Below the pieces are notes generated by a model, which was not told where the DNA came from, did no database searches, and saw nothing but the letters and a program-made list of their open reading frames with translations. Of a stretch of DNA of 64,000 bases, positions 1 to 8,858 are shown piece after piece (the stretch's first letter is position 1; each line of letters begins with the position of its first letter). The position numbers and the translations under genes are program-made. This DNA is from Mycobacterium barrassiae (lineage in GTDB: Bacteria > Actinomycetota > Actinomycetes > Mycobacteriales > Mycobacteriaceae). The DNA is taken from NCBI RefSeq assembly GCF_025822765.1, contig NZ_JACKUK010000026.1, positions 62,001 through 126,000 on the forward strand, given 5' to 3'.

Positions 1-783
1 GCCGTACAGGTGCTTTCGCCGATTCCCGTGACCTTCTGTTATCAGGCGTCTGCGGCTGGCACGGCCGAGCTGGCCTCGGCACAAAACGAGTTCTTCGCCC
101 GGATCGTGCGCGCGCACCCGAACCGCTTCGCCGCATTGGCCGCCGTTGCCATGCAGGACCCCGACCGGGCTGTCGACGAGATGCGCCGGTGTATGGGCCG
201 GCCGGGCTTCCTGGGCGTCGAGATCGGCACACGGGTCGGCGGAATCGAGCTGGCTGACCCGCGCCTGGACCGGTTCTTCGCCGTCGCGCATGAACTCGGC
301 GCGCTGATCCTGGTCCACCCCAGCGACCAGGACCTGCCGCCCCGGGTGACCGGGCTGGGAATCGGCTTCGGAGCTGGGATGCTCATCGAGACGGCAGTGG
401 CTGCGGCCGCGCTGCTCACCAGCGGCGCGCTAGCCAGCCGACCCGGCGTGCGAATCTGCCTGGCGCACGGCGGTGGCGCCCTGCCGGCACTGATCGGTCG
501 ACTCGACAAGGGGGCGTTGATCGCCGGCATGTCCACAGACTCCCCTACCCTGCCAAGCCGACTGGCCCGCCGAATGTGGTGCGACTCACTGACATACGAC
601 CGCCGGAGCCTAGACGCCGCGGTTGAGGTCTTCGGCAGCGACCACGTGGTTTTCGGATCCGACTACCCCTTCCCCGCGATGCCCCACCCCATCGACGACA
701 TCGTGGCCGATCTGCCCGCCGACCTGCGACGCAGGATCTACCGCACCAATCTGGAGGAATCATGGCGCAGTTCCTTGGTCTAG
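1..783 (+). CDS. Amidohydrolase (ACMSD-like), 5' end outside window
   Basis: Amidohydrolase-2 / ACMSD-type TIM-barrel protein. The frame is open from base 1 (reads AVQVLSPIPV), and in this family the segment 'VQVLSPIP' lies inside the protein, so the N-terminus and first metal ligands lie left of the window; a GTG at 10 is not a credible start. Visible family features are a His in 'LILVHPSD', the His of 'CLAHGGG' and the late Asp of 'VFGSDYPFP' near the C-terminus. Relatives decarboxylate carboxylated ring-fission products or aromatic acids. It overlaps the extradiol dioxygenase gene by 22 bp, so I infer decarboxylation of the ring-cleavage product. A hydrolytic role is the alternative. Confidence 0.85.
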   Translation, partial: AVQVLSPIPVTFCYQASAAGTAELASAQNEFFARIVRAHPNRFAALAAVAMQDPDRAVDEMRRCMGRPGFLGVEIGTRVGGIELADPRLDRFFAVAHELGALILVHPSDQDLPPRVTGLGIGFGAGMLIETAVAAAALLTSGALASRPGVRICLAHGGGALPALIGRLDKGALIAGMSTDSPTLPSRLARRMWCDSLTYDRRSLDAAVEVFGSDHVVFGSDYPFPAMPHPIDDIVADLPADLRRRIYRTNLEESWRSSLV

Positions 784-1838
784 GCCTGACCCACTATCCG
801 CTGCTGGCCGGCACGGACGAACACATGGCCTCCCTGTTGCGTTGGACGCTGGCCGATCCCGACATCCCCGCCGCGGCCAAGGATCCCGCCAACTGGCCCG
901 CGCCGATGCGTGCCGAGTGGGGCAACGACAAGGGTGTCGCCACGGCCGCCCATCATCGGAAGCTCTTGGTGGAGAGCCTCGCCCGGTGCCGTGATGCGCT
1001 GGACGAATTCGCACCCGACGTCATGGTGGTGTGGGGCGACGACCAATATGAGAACTTCCGCGAAGAGGTCATTCCGCCGTTCTGCGTGCTGGCCTACGGC
1101 GACGTCGAGGTCGACCCGTTCGAGGTGATGACCAACCGGGGCAGTCCCAACGCATGGGGTCTGCCCGACGACACCACCATGACGTTGCACGGGGACGCCG
1201 AGGGTGCCCGCGCGCTCGCCGACCGGCTGCTCGCACGCGGCTTCGACGTGGCGTACTCGTATCAGAAGCGGGCCAATTCGCCGTTCCCGCACGCGATCGC
1301 CAATACCCAGCTCTTCCTGGACTATCCGCACGCCGGGCGTCAGTTCCCCTATCGGATGATTCCGATCACCGTCAACTGTTATGGCCAGCATGCAATCGCG
1401 CGGCGCGGCGGGCTGGCGCGGTTCGCCGAGATCGCCACGGAGAGACTTGATCCAGTCGGTCCGTCCCCCGCGCGATGCTTTGCGTTGGGCCGGGCCGTGG
1501 CACAGTCGTTCGCCGACACCGATCTTCGCGTCGCATTGGTCGCCTCGTCGAGTTGGTCGCACGCGTTCCTCACCGACAAAACGTGGCACATCACCCCGGA
1601 CACCGAGGCGGATCTGCGACTCTACGACTTGTTCGCCGCGGGTGAATATGCCAAGTGGAAAGAGACCACCACCGCAGAGATCGTCGACGCCGGACAGCAC
1701 GAAATGCTGAATTGGTTTTGCCTGACCGGCGCCGCCGACGAACTCGGCCTCGACCTTGCGTGGTCGGATCTCGTCACCACCGATGTCTTCAACTCCAACA
1801 AGTGTTTTGCAGTGTTCAAGGAAGGAAGTCCCCGATGA
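762..1838 (+). CDS. Class III extradiol ring-cleavage dioxygenase (LigB superfamily)
   Basis: 358 aa. Cleaves a catechol-type ring next to the two hydroxyls using a 2-His-1-carboxylate Fe(II) site. The LigB-superfamily fold is suggested by the N-terminal 'GLTHYPLLAG', 'VVWGDDQYENF', the mid-protein 'SPFPHAIANTQ' and the late 'SSSWSHAFL', which carry candidate metal or acid-base His residues. The ATG follows GGAGGAATC, a good ribosome site. It is longer than MhpB-type enzymes (about 314 aa). The stop overlaps the next start as ATGA. Position between an ACMSD-like protein and a C-C hydrolase suggests a 2,3-dihydroxy aromatic acid as substrate; the exact substrate cannot be read from sequence. 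Confidence 0.85.
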   Translation: MAQFLGLGLTHYPLLAGTDEHMASLLRWTLADPDIPAAAKDPANWPAPMRAEWGNDKGVATAAHHRKLLVESLARCRDALDEFAPDVMVVWGDDQYENFREEVIPPFCVLAYGDVEVDPFEVMTNRGSPNAWGLPDDTTMTLHGDAEGARALADRLLARGFDVAYSYQKRANSPFPHAIANTQLFLDYPHAGRQFPYRMIPITVNCYGQHAIARRGGLARFAEIATERLDPVGPSPARCFALGRAVAQSFADTDLRVALVASSSWSHAFLTDKTWHITPDTEADLRLYDLFAAGEYAKWKETTTAEIVDAGQHEMLNWFCLTGAADELGLDLAWSDLVTTDVFNSNKCFAVFKEGSPR

Positions 1839-2662
1839 CGACGTCGACTGCGGTGGCGCAGTGCACCATCGATGCGGGAGGCATCGAAACCCGCTACCTC
1901 GAGGCGGGATCCGGCGAACCGGTCCTCATGCTGCATGGCTCTGGCCCGGGTGTATCGGGAACAGCCAACTGGCAGTACAACATTCCTGCACTTGCCGAGA
2001 AGTTCCACGTTCTGGCTCCCGACATCGTCGGGTTCGGCGGCACCGAGCGTCCCGATGACATCGTCTATTCGCTTCGTGCCTGGACCGACCACGTCTGGGC
2101 GTTCCTCGACGCCCATGGCATCGAGAAGACGGCGATCGTCGGCAACTCCCTCGGCGGCCGCATCGCGCTGCAGATGGCCACCGATCAGCCGGAGCGCATC
2201 TCCCGGATGGTGCTGATGGGCTCGCCGGGCGTGGGGATGACCCTCACCGACGGACTCAAGGCGCTGCGGGCATACGAGCCGTCACACGACGCGATGCGCG
2301 CCCTGCTGCGCGACTACTTCGCGGTCAACCCCGCACTGATCACTGACGAGTTGGTGGCGATCCGGTACGAAGCCAGCGTTGCCGACGGCGCCTTCGAGGC
2401 GTACCGCGCGATGTTCTTCGATCCTCGCCACAAGGGCTCGGAACTCGGCATCACCGAGGACGAGGTCAGCGCGATCACCACGCCAGCGCTGCTTGTCCAC
2501 GGCCGCGAGGACAGGGTGGTGCCGTTGTCGGTGTCGGTCACGATGCTCGGCCTGCTGCCCAACGCCGACCTGCACGTGTTCAGCCGCTGCGGGCACTGGA
2601 CCCAGATCGAGCGGGCCGACGAGTTCTCCGCGTTGGTCTCCGACTTCCTGGGCCGATCATGA
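1835..2662 (+). CDS. Meta-cleavage product alpha/beta hydrolase
   Basis: 275 aa hydrolase that splits the C-C bond of the ring-fission product, giving 2-hydroxypenta-2,4-dienoate and an acid. Features: oxyanion-hole region 'LHGSGPGVSG', nucleophile elbow 'GNSLGG', acid Asp in 'GREDRVV' and catalytic His in 'RCGHW', as in BphD/HsaD/MhpC/CmtE enzymes. The frame is open further upstream, but ATG 1835 overlaps the previous stop (ATGA) and gives the usual length. The 3' end overlaps the Rieske alpha gene by 4 bp, so expression is probably translationally coupled. Confidence 0.9.
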   Translation: MTTSTAVAQCTIDAGGIETRYLEAGSGEPVLMLHGSGPGVSGTANWQYNIPALAEKFHVLAPDIVGFGGTERPDDIVYSLRAWTDHVWAFLDAHGIEKTAIVGNSLGGRIALQMATDQPERISRMVLMGSPGVGMTLTDGLKALRAYEPSHDAMRALLRDYFAVNPALITDELVAIRYEASVADGAFEAYRAMFFDPRHKGSELGITEDEVSAITTPALLVHGREDRVVPLSVSVTMLGLLPNADLHVFSRCGHWTQIERADEFSALVSDFLGRS

Positions 2663-3963
2663 GTACCGGCGTCGAGAATCGTTCCAGCGCAACCGGTGTC
2701 GTGATCGCTCCACTTGTGGTCGACGACCAGGTCAACCAGACCTTTCGCGTGCACCGGTCGGCGATGACCTCGCCGGACGTGCATCGCGCCGAAATAGAGC
2801 GGATCTTCACCAAATCATGGCTGTACGTCGGCCACGAGTCGGAGATCCCGAACCCGGGCGACTTCGTCCGGCGTCCGCTGGCGGGCCGCCCGATCTTCAT
2901 GGTCCGCGGCGTGGACACCGGACACGTCAACGTCTTTCACAACTCGTGCACGCATCGCGGCGCGCTGGTGTGCCGGCAGGACACGGGCACCGCCAAGGTG
3001 TTCTCCTGCTTCTACCACGCCTGGTCGTTCGACACCGAGGGCAGGCTCAAAGGCGTCCCGGATCGCGACGCGTACGCGGGCGGGTTGAACTTCGACGAGC
3101 TGGGCCTGAAGCCGGTGGCGCGCGTCGAGTCCTACCGCGGCTTCGTCTTCGCCAGCTTCGATCCCGAAATCGTCGACCTGCCGACGTATCTCGCCGGCGC
3201 CAAAGACTACCTCGACCTAGTGATCGACGGGTGTGGCGGAGACGTCGAGCTGGCAAGGGGCACCAACGAATATAGCTTCACCGCGAACTGGAAACTGCTG
3301 GTGGAGAACAGCATCGACGGCTACCACGCCCAGTCCACTCACGACACCTACTTCAAGTACCTGGTGTCGATCGGCACCGATCTGCAGGGCGGCGTCAAAG
3401 GCCGGGCCATCGCATTGGGCAACGGGCACGCGGTGATCGAGTACTCCGCCCCGTGGGGTCGTCCGATCGCCAAATGGGAACCGCTGTTCGGGGAGGACGC
3501 TCGTGACGAAATCGATCGGCTGCGTGCCGATCTGGTGAGCCGTTACGGCGAGGAGCGGGCCCACACCATGTCCGAGGTGAACCGCAACATGCTGATCTAT
3601 CCCAACCTAATCATCAACGACATCATGGCGGTCACGGTGCGCACGATCTTCCCGTCGGCACCGGATCGGGTGGATGTGACCGCGTGGCAGCTGGCGCCGC
3701 GCGACGAATTGCCGGGCCTGCGGCAGCGCCGGCTCGACAGCTTCCTCACGTTCCTGGGCCCGGGCGGATTCGCCACACCCGACGATGTCGAGGCGCTGGA
3801 GTCCTGCCAACAGGGCTACGCCGGTGGTGGCGTCGAGTGGAACGACATCTCCCGCGGAATGGGCCGCGGGCCGCTGGCCAACGACGAGGAACAGATGCGA
3901 GAGTTCTGGCGGCGCTGGCAACAACAGATGGGCTCCGCGGCAGACCGGGCAGGTGCACGATGA
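2659..3963 (+). CDS. Rieske aromatic ring-hydroxylating dioxygenase, alpha subunit
   Basis: 434 aa catalytic subunit. Rieske [2Fe-2S] ligands are in 'CTHRG' and, 17 residues on, 'CFYHAW'. The mononuclear iron site is in 'ENSIDGYHAQSTHDTYF' (two His). The C-terminal 'FLGPGGFATPDDVE' and 'EWNDISRGM' are typical of ring dioxygenase large subunits that act on substituted benzoates; from memory they are reminiscent of p-cumate dioxygenase. The small subunit follows directly, overlapping by 4 bp. No ferredoxin or reductase gene lies in the visible operon, so the electron-transfer partners must be encoded left of the window or elsewhere. Confidence 0.92.
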   Translation: MSTGVENRSSATGVVIAPLVVDDQVNQTFRVHRSAMTSPDVHRAEIERIFTKSWLYVGHESEIPNPGDFVRRPLAGRPIFMVRGVDTGHVNVFHNSCTHRGALVCRQDTGTAKVFSCFYHAWSFDTEGRLKGVPDRDAYAGGLNFDELGLKPVARVESYRGFVFASFDPEIVDLPTYLAGAKDYLDLVIDGCGGDVELARGTNEYSFTANWKLLVENSIDGYHAQSTHDTYFKYLVSIGTDLQGGVKGRAIALGNGHAVIEYSAPWGRPIAKWEPLFGEDARDEIDRLRADLVSRYGEERAHTMSEVNRNMLIYPNLIINDIMAVTVRTIFPSAPDRVDVTAWQLAPRDELPGLRQRRLDSFLTFLGPGGFATPDDVEALESCQQGYAGGGVEWNDISRGMGRGPLANDEEQMREFWRRWQQQMGSAADRAGAR

Positions 3964-4454
3964 GCACCGTGCTGGCCGTATCACGGCAACAGGTCGAGGA
4001 TTTCCTGTACACCGAAGCCGCGCTGCTGGATTCGTGGTCGCTGGACGAATGGCTCGCACTGTTCGATGCCGACGCCAAATACGAGGTGCCCTGCAACGAC
4101 GCGCCCGACGGCAACCCGGAAACCGACTTGTTGCTCATCGACGACGACTACACACGCCTGCGGGCGCGCGTGACTCGCCTCAACAGTCGGCGCGCCCATC
4201 GCGAGTACCCACACTCCCGCACCAACCACCAGATCTTCAATGTCAGGGTGGCCGACCCGGATCTCCAAGGCGAGATCGATGTGACGGCGTCGTTCACGGT
4301 GTGGCGGTTCCGCGGCGGTAAGACAAGCTGCTACGTCGGGCGCTACCGGTACCGACTTCGATTGGCCGACAACGGTTTCCGGATCGCGTTCAAGCGCGCC
4401 GAGCTCGACATGTCAGATCTGCGCGCCGTTTCCGATGTGGCGATCATCCTGTGA
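3960..4454 (+). CDS. Ring-hydroxylating dioxygenase, beta subunit
   Basis: 164 aa small subunit of the NTF2-like (SnoaL-fold) ring-hydroxylating beta family. It starts with 'QQVEDFLYTEAALLD' and continues 'LDEWLALFDADAKYEVP', the usual opening of this family, and ends with 'FKRAELDMSDLR', like the common 'KRVVLD' tail. It packs with alpha in an alpha3beta3 hexamer and has no metal site. ATG 3960 overlaps the alpha stop (ATGA); the frame extends upstream, but only as a shadow of alpha. The stop overlaps the next gene's GTG start. Confidence 0.9.
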   Translation: MSTVLAVSRQQVEDFLYTEAALLDSWSLDEWLALFDADAKYEVPCNDAPDGNPETDLLLIDDDYTRLRARVTRLNSRRAHREYPHSRTNHQIFNVRVADPDLQGEIDVTASFTVWRFRGGKTSCYVGRYRYRLRLADNGFRIAFKRAELDMSDLRAVSDVAIIL

Positions 4455-5215
4455 GCGCCACGCTGGCGGGGCGGACGGCTATCGTCACCGGGGCCTCGTC
4501 CGGTATCGGGTTGGGCATCGCACGGCGGCTCGCCGCCGACGGGGCCCTCGTCTTCGCCGCGACGCGGTCGAAGGAGGACCTGGAGAAGGTCTTCGATCAG
4601 GTCGACGTCGCCGGTGGCTTCGTCGGCGAGCTCCAGCAGGCCGGCGTGGCTGCCGACCTGGTGAGCACCGCCATCGGCGAGTTGGGGGACGTCGACATCC
4701 TGGTGAACAACGCCGGGGGCGGCGTGATCCGGCCGACGCTGGAACACACCGAGGAGTCGCTGCACGCGACCATCGACAACAACCTGTGGACAACGATCCG
4801 GTGTGTGCTGGCGGTGCTTCCGCACATGGTGGCCCGAAAGCACGGTCGCATCATCAATGTCGGCGCCGATTCGGTGCGCACCGGTTTGATGGACCACGCG
4901 ATGTACAACGCCGCAAAGGGCGGCGTGCATGCGATGGTCAGTGGCCTGGCGCGCGAGTTCGCCAAGGACGACGTAACGGCCAACACGGTGGCCCCGTGCT
5001 ACATCGAGACTCCCGAACTGGCCCGGCTGTTCGAAACCGGTGGTGCGCCACCGCGTCTCCTCGAAGTCGTCGAGCGGGCCACGGCCATCGTTCCGCTCGG
5101 CCGGCCGGGCACGCCGGACGAGGTCGCCGCGGCCGTCGCCTTCCTCGCCGGCGAGGACAGCCGATTCGTCACTGGACAAACCATTTACGTCAACGGCGGC
5201 AGCAGCATGGGCTGA
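4451..5215 (+). CDS. SDR, probable cis-dihydrodiol dehydrogenase
   Basis: 254 aa short-chain dehydrogenase. Cofactor motif 'TGASSGIG', 'NNAGGG', catalytic 'YNAAKGG' (Tyr and Lys intact) and C-terminal 'VTGQTIYVNGG'. The GTG start overlaps the beta-subunit stop (GTGA). Placed right after the dioxygenase subunits, it most likely rearomatises the cis-dihydrodiol (or dihydrodiol carboxylate) to the catechol with reduction of NAD+. Other SDR activities cannot be excluded from sequence. Confidence 0.85.
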   Translation: MSATLAGRTAIVTGASSGIGLGIARRLAADGALVFAATRSKEDLEKVFDQVDVAGGFVGELQQAGVAADLVSTAIGELGDVDILVNNAGGGVIRPTLEHTEESLHATIDNNLWTTIRCVLAVLPHMVARKHGRIINVGADSVRTGLMDHAMYNAAKGGVHAMVSGLAREFAKDDVTANTVAPCYIETPELARLFETGGAPPRLLEVVERATAIVPLGRPGTPDEVAAAVAFLAGEDSRFVTGQTIYVNGGSSMG

Positions 5216-5243
5216 TGCCCGTGCGTCACATGCGAAGGAACCC

Positions 5244-6041
5244 ATGACTACTACGACAACGCCTCTGCGAGAGGCAGCGGACCGGTTGATCGCAGCCGCC
5301 GCGGCGCCGAGACAATGCGACCCCGTACGCGACATCCTGGACGATCGTGACGTCGAAGCGGCCTACGCGGTGCAGCGCCTGCTCACCGAGGACTCGCTGG
5401 CTCGGGGACGCCGAATCGTCGGCCACAAGATCGGCCTGACCTCCTCGGCGGTGCAGTCGCAACTCGGCGTCGACCAACCCGATTCGGGCGTGCTGTTCGC
5501 CGACATGCGGGTGGCGACCGGGGCCACGGTTGCTTCCGAAAACCTGCTGCAGCCCAAGGTCGAGGCCGAGATCGCCTTCATTCTCGCCGAGGACCTCGAC
5601 GGCGCCCTTTCGGAGTCGCGGATCAGGGCTGCGGCCGGCGTCGCGGTGCCGGCCATCGAGATCGTCGATTCGCGGGTGCGCGACTGGTCGATCAGCATCG
5701 TCGACACCATCGCCGACAACGGTTCGTCCGCCCTGTTCGTGTTGGGTTCGGAGAAGGTGGCCGCCGCCGACCTCGACTTTGTTTCGCGCACAATGCGGCT
5801 CACCCAGGACGGCGTGGTGGTTTCTACCGGGCGGGGTTCGGATTGTCTTGGCAGCCCGCTCAACGCGCTGGGGTGGCTTGCCCGCACCGCTGCGGAGAAC
5901 GGCTCCCCGCTGCGCGCCGGCCACATCGTGCTCTCTGGTGCGCTGGGTCCCATGGTGCCGGTGCGGCCGGGCAGCACATACGTGGCTGAGATCGACGGAA
6001 TCGGTTCGGTCGAAGTTTCTTTCGCCGAGGTGACCCGATGA
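5244..6041 (+). CDS. 2-keto-4-pentenoate hydratase
   Basis: 265 aa member of the fumarylacetoacetase/MhpD-like hydratase family that hydrates 2-hydroxypenta-2,4-dienoate to 4-hydroxy-2-oxovalerate. Motifs: '[12 protein letters not shown]', '[10 protein letters not shown]' (metal-ligand Glu residues), '[12 protein letters not shown]' and '[12 protein letters not shown]'. The frame continues upstream without a real domain; ATG 5244 is preceded by GAAGGA and gives the normal family length. Its stop overlaps the acetaldehyde dehydrogenase start (ATGA). Confidence 0.92.
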   Translation: MTTTTTPLREAADRLIAAAAAPRQCDPVRDILDDRDVEAAYAVQRLLTEDSLARGRRIVGHKIGLTSSAVQSQLGVDQPDSGVLFADMRVATGATVASENLLQPKVEAEIAFILAEDLDGALSESRIRAAAGVAVPAIEIVDSRVRDWSISIVDTIADNGSSALFVLGSEKVAAADLDFVSRTMRLTQDGVVVSTGRGSDCLGSPLNALGWLARTAAENGSPLRAGHIVLSGALGPMVPVRPGSTYVAEIDGIGSVEVSFAEVTR

Positions 6042-6979
6042 CGCGGACCAAGGTTGCGGTCATCGGCTCCGGCAATATCGGCACCGATCTGATGATCAAG
6101 GTGCTGCGGCTGTCGCAGCACCTCGAGATGGGTGCGATGGTCGGCATCGATCCGGACTCCGACGGGCTACGACGGGCGCAGCGTCTCGGCGTGTCGACGA
6201 CCGCTCTCGGCGTGAAGGGCTTGCTCGACATTCCCGAGTTCGACGACATCGCTGTGGTTTTCGATGCGACGTCGGCAAGCGCACACATCGACAATGCGAA
6301 GCTGCTCGCGCCGTACGGCAAGACGCTGGTCGACCTCACGCCGGCGGCGATCGGCCCGTTCGTGGTTCCTGCCGTGAATCTGCATGAACATCTCGACAGC
6401 CGCAACGTGAACATGGTGACCTGCGGTGGACAGGCCACTATTCCCGTCGTCGCCGCGGTCGCCGCAACTACACCGGTGCTGTACGCGGAGATCGTCGCCT
6501 CGATCGCGTCGAAGTCGGCGGGCCCCGGCACGAGGGCCAACATCGACGAGTTCACCGAGACCACCGCCAAGGCGCTGGAGGTCGTCGGCGGCGCGAACCG
6601 GGCGAGGGCAATCATCGTCCTCAATCCCGCCGATCCCCCACTGATCATGCGCGACACCGTGCACTGCCTGATCGGCGACGCTGATCTCGATGCCGTCGAG
6701 GGAGGCGTCGTCGCAATGGTCGACGCCGTTGCCGCCTACGTACCCGGCTACCGGCTCAAGCGACGGGTGCAGTTCCGCCGGCTCGACACGCACGACCCTG
6801 CACACGATTTGGTCGACGCAGGGCACGGCCGTCCCTGCTGGCAGGTGACGGCGTATCTGGAGGTCGAGGGCGCCGCCCACTACCTGCCCGCGTACGCCGG
6901 GAACCTCGACATCATGACCTCGGCCGCACTACGGGTGGGTGAGAGTCTCGCCGCGCGAACGGAAGAGCGGGTGCCATGA
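6038..6979 (+). CDS. Acetaldehyde dehydrogenase (acylating)
   Basis: 313 aa. Oxidises acetaldehyde to acetyl-CoA with NAD+ and CoA, normally in a channelling complex with the aldolase encoded next. Nucleotide-binding '[10 protein letters not shown]' is at the N-terminus, the catalytic Cys is at about residue 129 in '[10 protein letters not shown]', and '[15 protein letters not shown]' is a DmpF/BphJ/HsaG family signature. ATG overlaps the hydratase stop, and the stop overlaps the aldolase ATG; both overlaps are ATGA. Confidence 0.95.
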   Translation: MTRTKVAVIGSGNIGTDLMIKVLRLSQHLEMGAMVGIDPDSDGLRRAQRLGVSTTALGVKGLLDIPEFDDIAVVFDATSASAHIDNAKLLAPYGKTLVDLTPAAIGPFVVPAVNLHEHLDSRNVNMVTCGGQATIPVVAAVAATTPVLYAEIVASIASKSAGPGTRANIDEFTETTAKALEVVGGANRARAIIVLNPADPPLIMRDTVHCLIGDADLDAVEGGVVAMVDAVAAYVPGYRLKRRVQFRRLDTHDPAHDLVDAGHGRPCWQVTAYLEVEGAAHYLPAYAGNLDIMTSAALRVGESLAARTEERVP

Positions 6980-7986
6980 CCGAGCTCTACATCCAGGACG
7001 TCACTCTTCGCGACGGTATGCACGCCGTTCGTCACCGGCTGCCGGTCGATCGACTGCGAGGGATCGCCGCCGCCCTGGACGCCGCCGGGGTCGCCGCTAT
7101 CGAGGTGGCCCACGGCGACGGCCTCGCCGGCTCAAGCCTCACGTACGGACCGGGCAGCTCGACTGACGGGCAGTGGATCGCCGCCGCGGCCGAGGTCGTC
7201 AAGAACGCTCGGCTGACCACACTGCTGCTGCCCGGCATCGGCACTGTTCACGACCTGGTGGCCGCCCACGATCTCGGTGTCGTATCGGTGCGGGTAGCCA
7301 CCCACGCCACTGAGGCCGACATCGCCGAGCAGCACATCGCCAAGGCTCGCGATCTGGGCATGGACGTCTCGGGCTTCTTGATGATGTCGCATATGGCCAC
7401 CCCGGATCTGCTTGCGCGCCAGGCGAAGCTGATGGCCGACGCCGGAGCGCACTGCGTGTACGTAACCGACTCCGGTGGACGCCTGACCATGCGCGACGTG
7501 CGAGACCGGGTGCGCGCCTATCGCGACGTCCTCGACGAGCGCACCCAGATCGGTGTCCATGCGCACGAGAATCTGTCACTGTCGGTGGCCAACTCGGTGG
7601 TCGCGGTCGAAGAGGGCGTCTTTCGCGTCGACGCATCGCTGTGCGGGCACGGCGCCGGCGCGGGCAACACCCCGATCGAATCGTTCGTCGCTGTCGCGGA
7701 ATTGCATGGCTGGCAACATGGTTGCGATCTGTTCGCCCTGCAGGACGCCGCCGAAGATCTGGTACGCCCGCTGCAGGATCGACCGGTGCGCGTCGACCGG
7801 GAAACCCTGACACTCGGCTTCGCCGGGGTCTACTCCAGCTTTCTGCGCCACGCTGAACGCGCCGCCGCCGACAACGACCTCGACGTGCGCGACATCCTGA
7901 TCGAGGTCGGCCGCCGCGGCCTGGTCGGCGGCCAGGAAGACATGATCGGCGACGTCGCACTGGATCTGGCGGTCAGCCGGGGTTAA
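6976..7986 (+). CDS. 4-hydroxy-2-oxovalerate aldolase
   Basis: 336 aa DmpG/BphI/HsaF-type aldolase that splits 4-hydroxy-2-oxovalerate to pyruvate and acetaldehyde, the last step of the operon. Features: '[11 protein letters not shown]' (Arg and Asp of the active site), 'VYVTDSGG', and metal-ligand His residues in '[10 protein letters not shown]', with '[12 protein letters not shown]' after it. It partners the preceding dehydrogenase. The last gene of the operon, it ends against the stop of a convergent membrane gene with no gap. A decayed copy of its 3' end lies at 11591-11748. Confidence 0.95.
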   Translation: MTELYIQDVTLRDGMHAVRHRLPVDRLRGIAAALDAAGVAAIEVAHGDGLAGSSLTYGPGSSTDGQWIAAAAEVVKNARLTTLLLPGIGTVHDLVAAHDLGVVSVRVATHATEADIAEQHIAKARDLGMDVSGFLMMSHMATPDLLARQAKLMADAGAHCVYVTDSGGRLTMRDVRDRVRAYRDVLDERTQIGVHAHENLSLSVANSVVAVEEGVFRVDASLCGHGAGAGNTPIESFVAVAELHGWQHGCDLFALQDAAEDLVRPLQDRPVRVDRETLTLGFAGVYSSFLRHAERAAADNDLDVRDILIEVGRRGLVGGQEDMIGDVALDLAVSRG

Positions 7987-8259
7987 TCACACCTGGATCA
8001 AGATTCGGGCGATCAACAGCGTGGCGATCAACACGATCCAGCCTTCGCCGACCTGCCGCATCCATTTCGGTGCGCCGCGAATCTCCATGAATTCGAAGAC
8101 GACGAAGCGCACTTTCACGAAGGCTACGACGATGATCGCAACGCCGGCGATCCGCATATCGGAGATTCCTACGTCGTGCCCCATTCCCCAGGACAACGCC
8201 GTCGCCGCCACCAGCAGCAGCCATACCAGAGTGGCGCGAGACCGAAGTAGCACGTTCAT
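7987..8259 (-). CDS. Cytochrome c oxidase subunit IV-like small membrane protein (NorF-like)
   Basis: 90 aa, three predicted TM helices ('TLVWLLLVAATALSWGM', 'IAGVAIIVVAFVKVRFVVF', 'WIVLIATLLIARILI'). It resembles the prokaryotic cytochrome c oxidase subunit IV / NorF family, usually next to a subunit III/NorE protein as here. ATG 8259 overlaps the stop of the subunit III-like gene (ATGA) and gives the normal length; a longer start at 8301 would sit inside that gene. No catalytic subunit I is encoded nearby, so its role is unclear. Confidence 0.75.
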   Translation of the reverse strand: MNVLLRSRATLVWLLLVAATALSWGMGHDVGISDMRIAGVAIIVVAFVKVRFVVFEFMEIRGAPKWMRQVGEGWIVLIATLLIARILIQV

Positions 8260-8858
8260 GACCGGCCCACGAGGTACAGCAGCGCGAAAAGGACGATCCA
8301 CAGCAGATCGACGAGGTGCCAGAAGCTGGCACCGGACTCGAGATTCTCGACCTTGGTGGCGGTGAATCCACCAGAGTGTGAATAGACCATCAACGTCGCC
8401 AGTACACCCATGCCGATGACGACATGGATCAGATGTATACCGGTGTAGACGTAGTAGAACATGAAGAAGTCATTGGTGTTCAGCGTGAAGCTGGCCCTGA
8501 TCCCTTTGCTGTACTCGAAATACTTGACGACGATGAACCCGGCGCCGCAGGCGAATGCCGCCGCGAAGCACCGTGAGGCAATCGGGGGCTGCTGCCTGCG
8601 CGCCGCCTGCACAGCGGAGGCAACCAGCCACGAGCTGGACAGCATAAGCAGCGTATTGACCAGTCCCAGCGCCTGATTCAGATGACGCTGCGACTCGGTG
8701 AACAGCGTCTCCTCTCCGGCCCGGTACTGCAGAAAGAGGAAGAACAACAGCGAGAAAAGGACCAGATCACCACCGATGAACACCCAGATGCCGACCTCAC
8801 CCGGGACATGCGGTGCCCGCGGGGTCGAGGCCCGGGTCCGGATGGGCGCAACGGTCAT
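8256..8858 (-). CDS. Heme-copper oxidase subunit III-like protein (NorE-like)
   Basis: 200 aa with about five TM segments. The N-terminus 'PHVPGEVGIWVFIGGDLVLF', the middle 'ASRCFAAAFACGAGFIVVKYFEYSKGI' and the end 'GIHLIHVVIGMGVL' and 'SFWHLVDLLWIVLFALLYL' match the subunit III / NorE family, including the lipid-binding Glu region and the late 'WHLVDLLWI' motif. It overlaps both neighbours by 4 bp (ATGA), so the three membrane genes form one operon. No subunit I or II is present in the window; NorE-like accessory or orphan functions are possible. Confidence 0.85.
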   Translation of the reverse strand: MTVAPIRTRASTPRAPHVPGEVGIWVFIGGDLVLFSLLFFLFLQYRAGEETLFTESQRHLNQALGLVNTLLMLSSSWLVASAVQAARRQQPPIASRCFAAAFACGAGFIVVKYFEYSKGIRASFTLNTNDFFMFYYVYTGIHLIHVVIGMGVLATLMVYSHSGGFTATKVENLESGASFWHLVDLLWIVLFALLYLVGRS

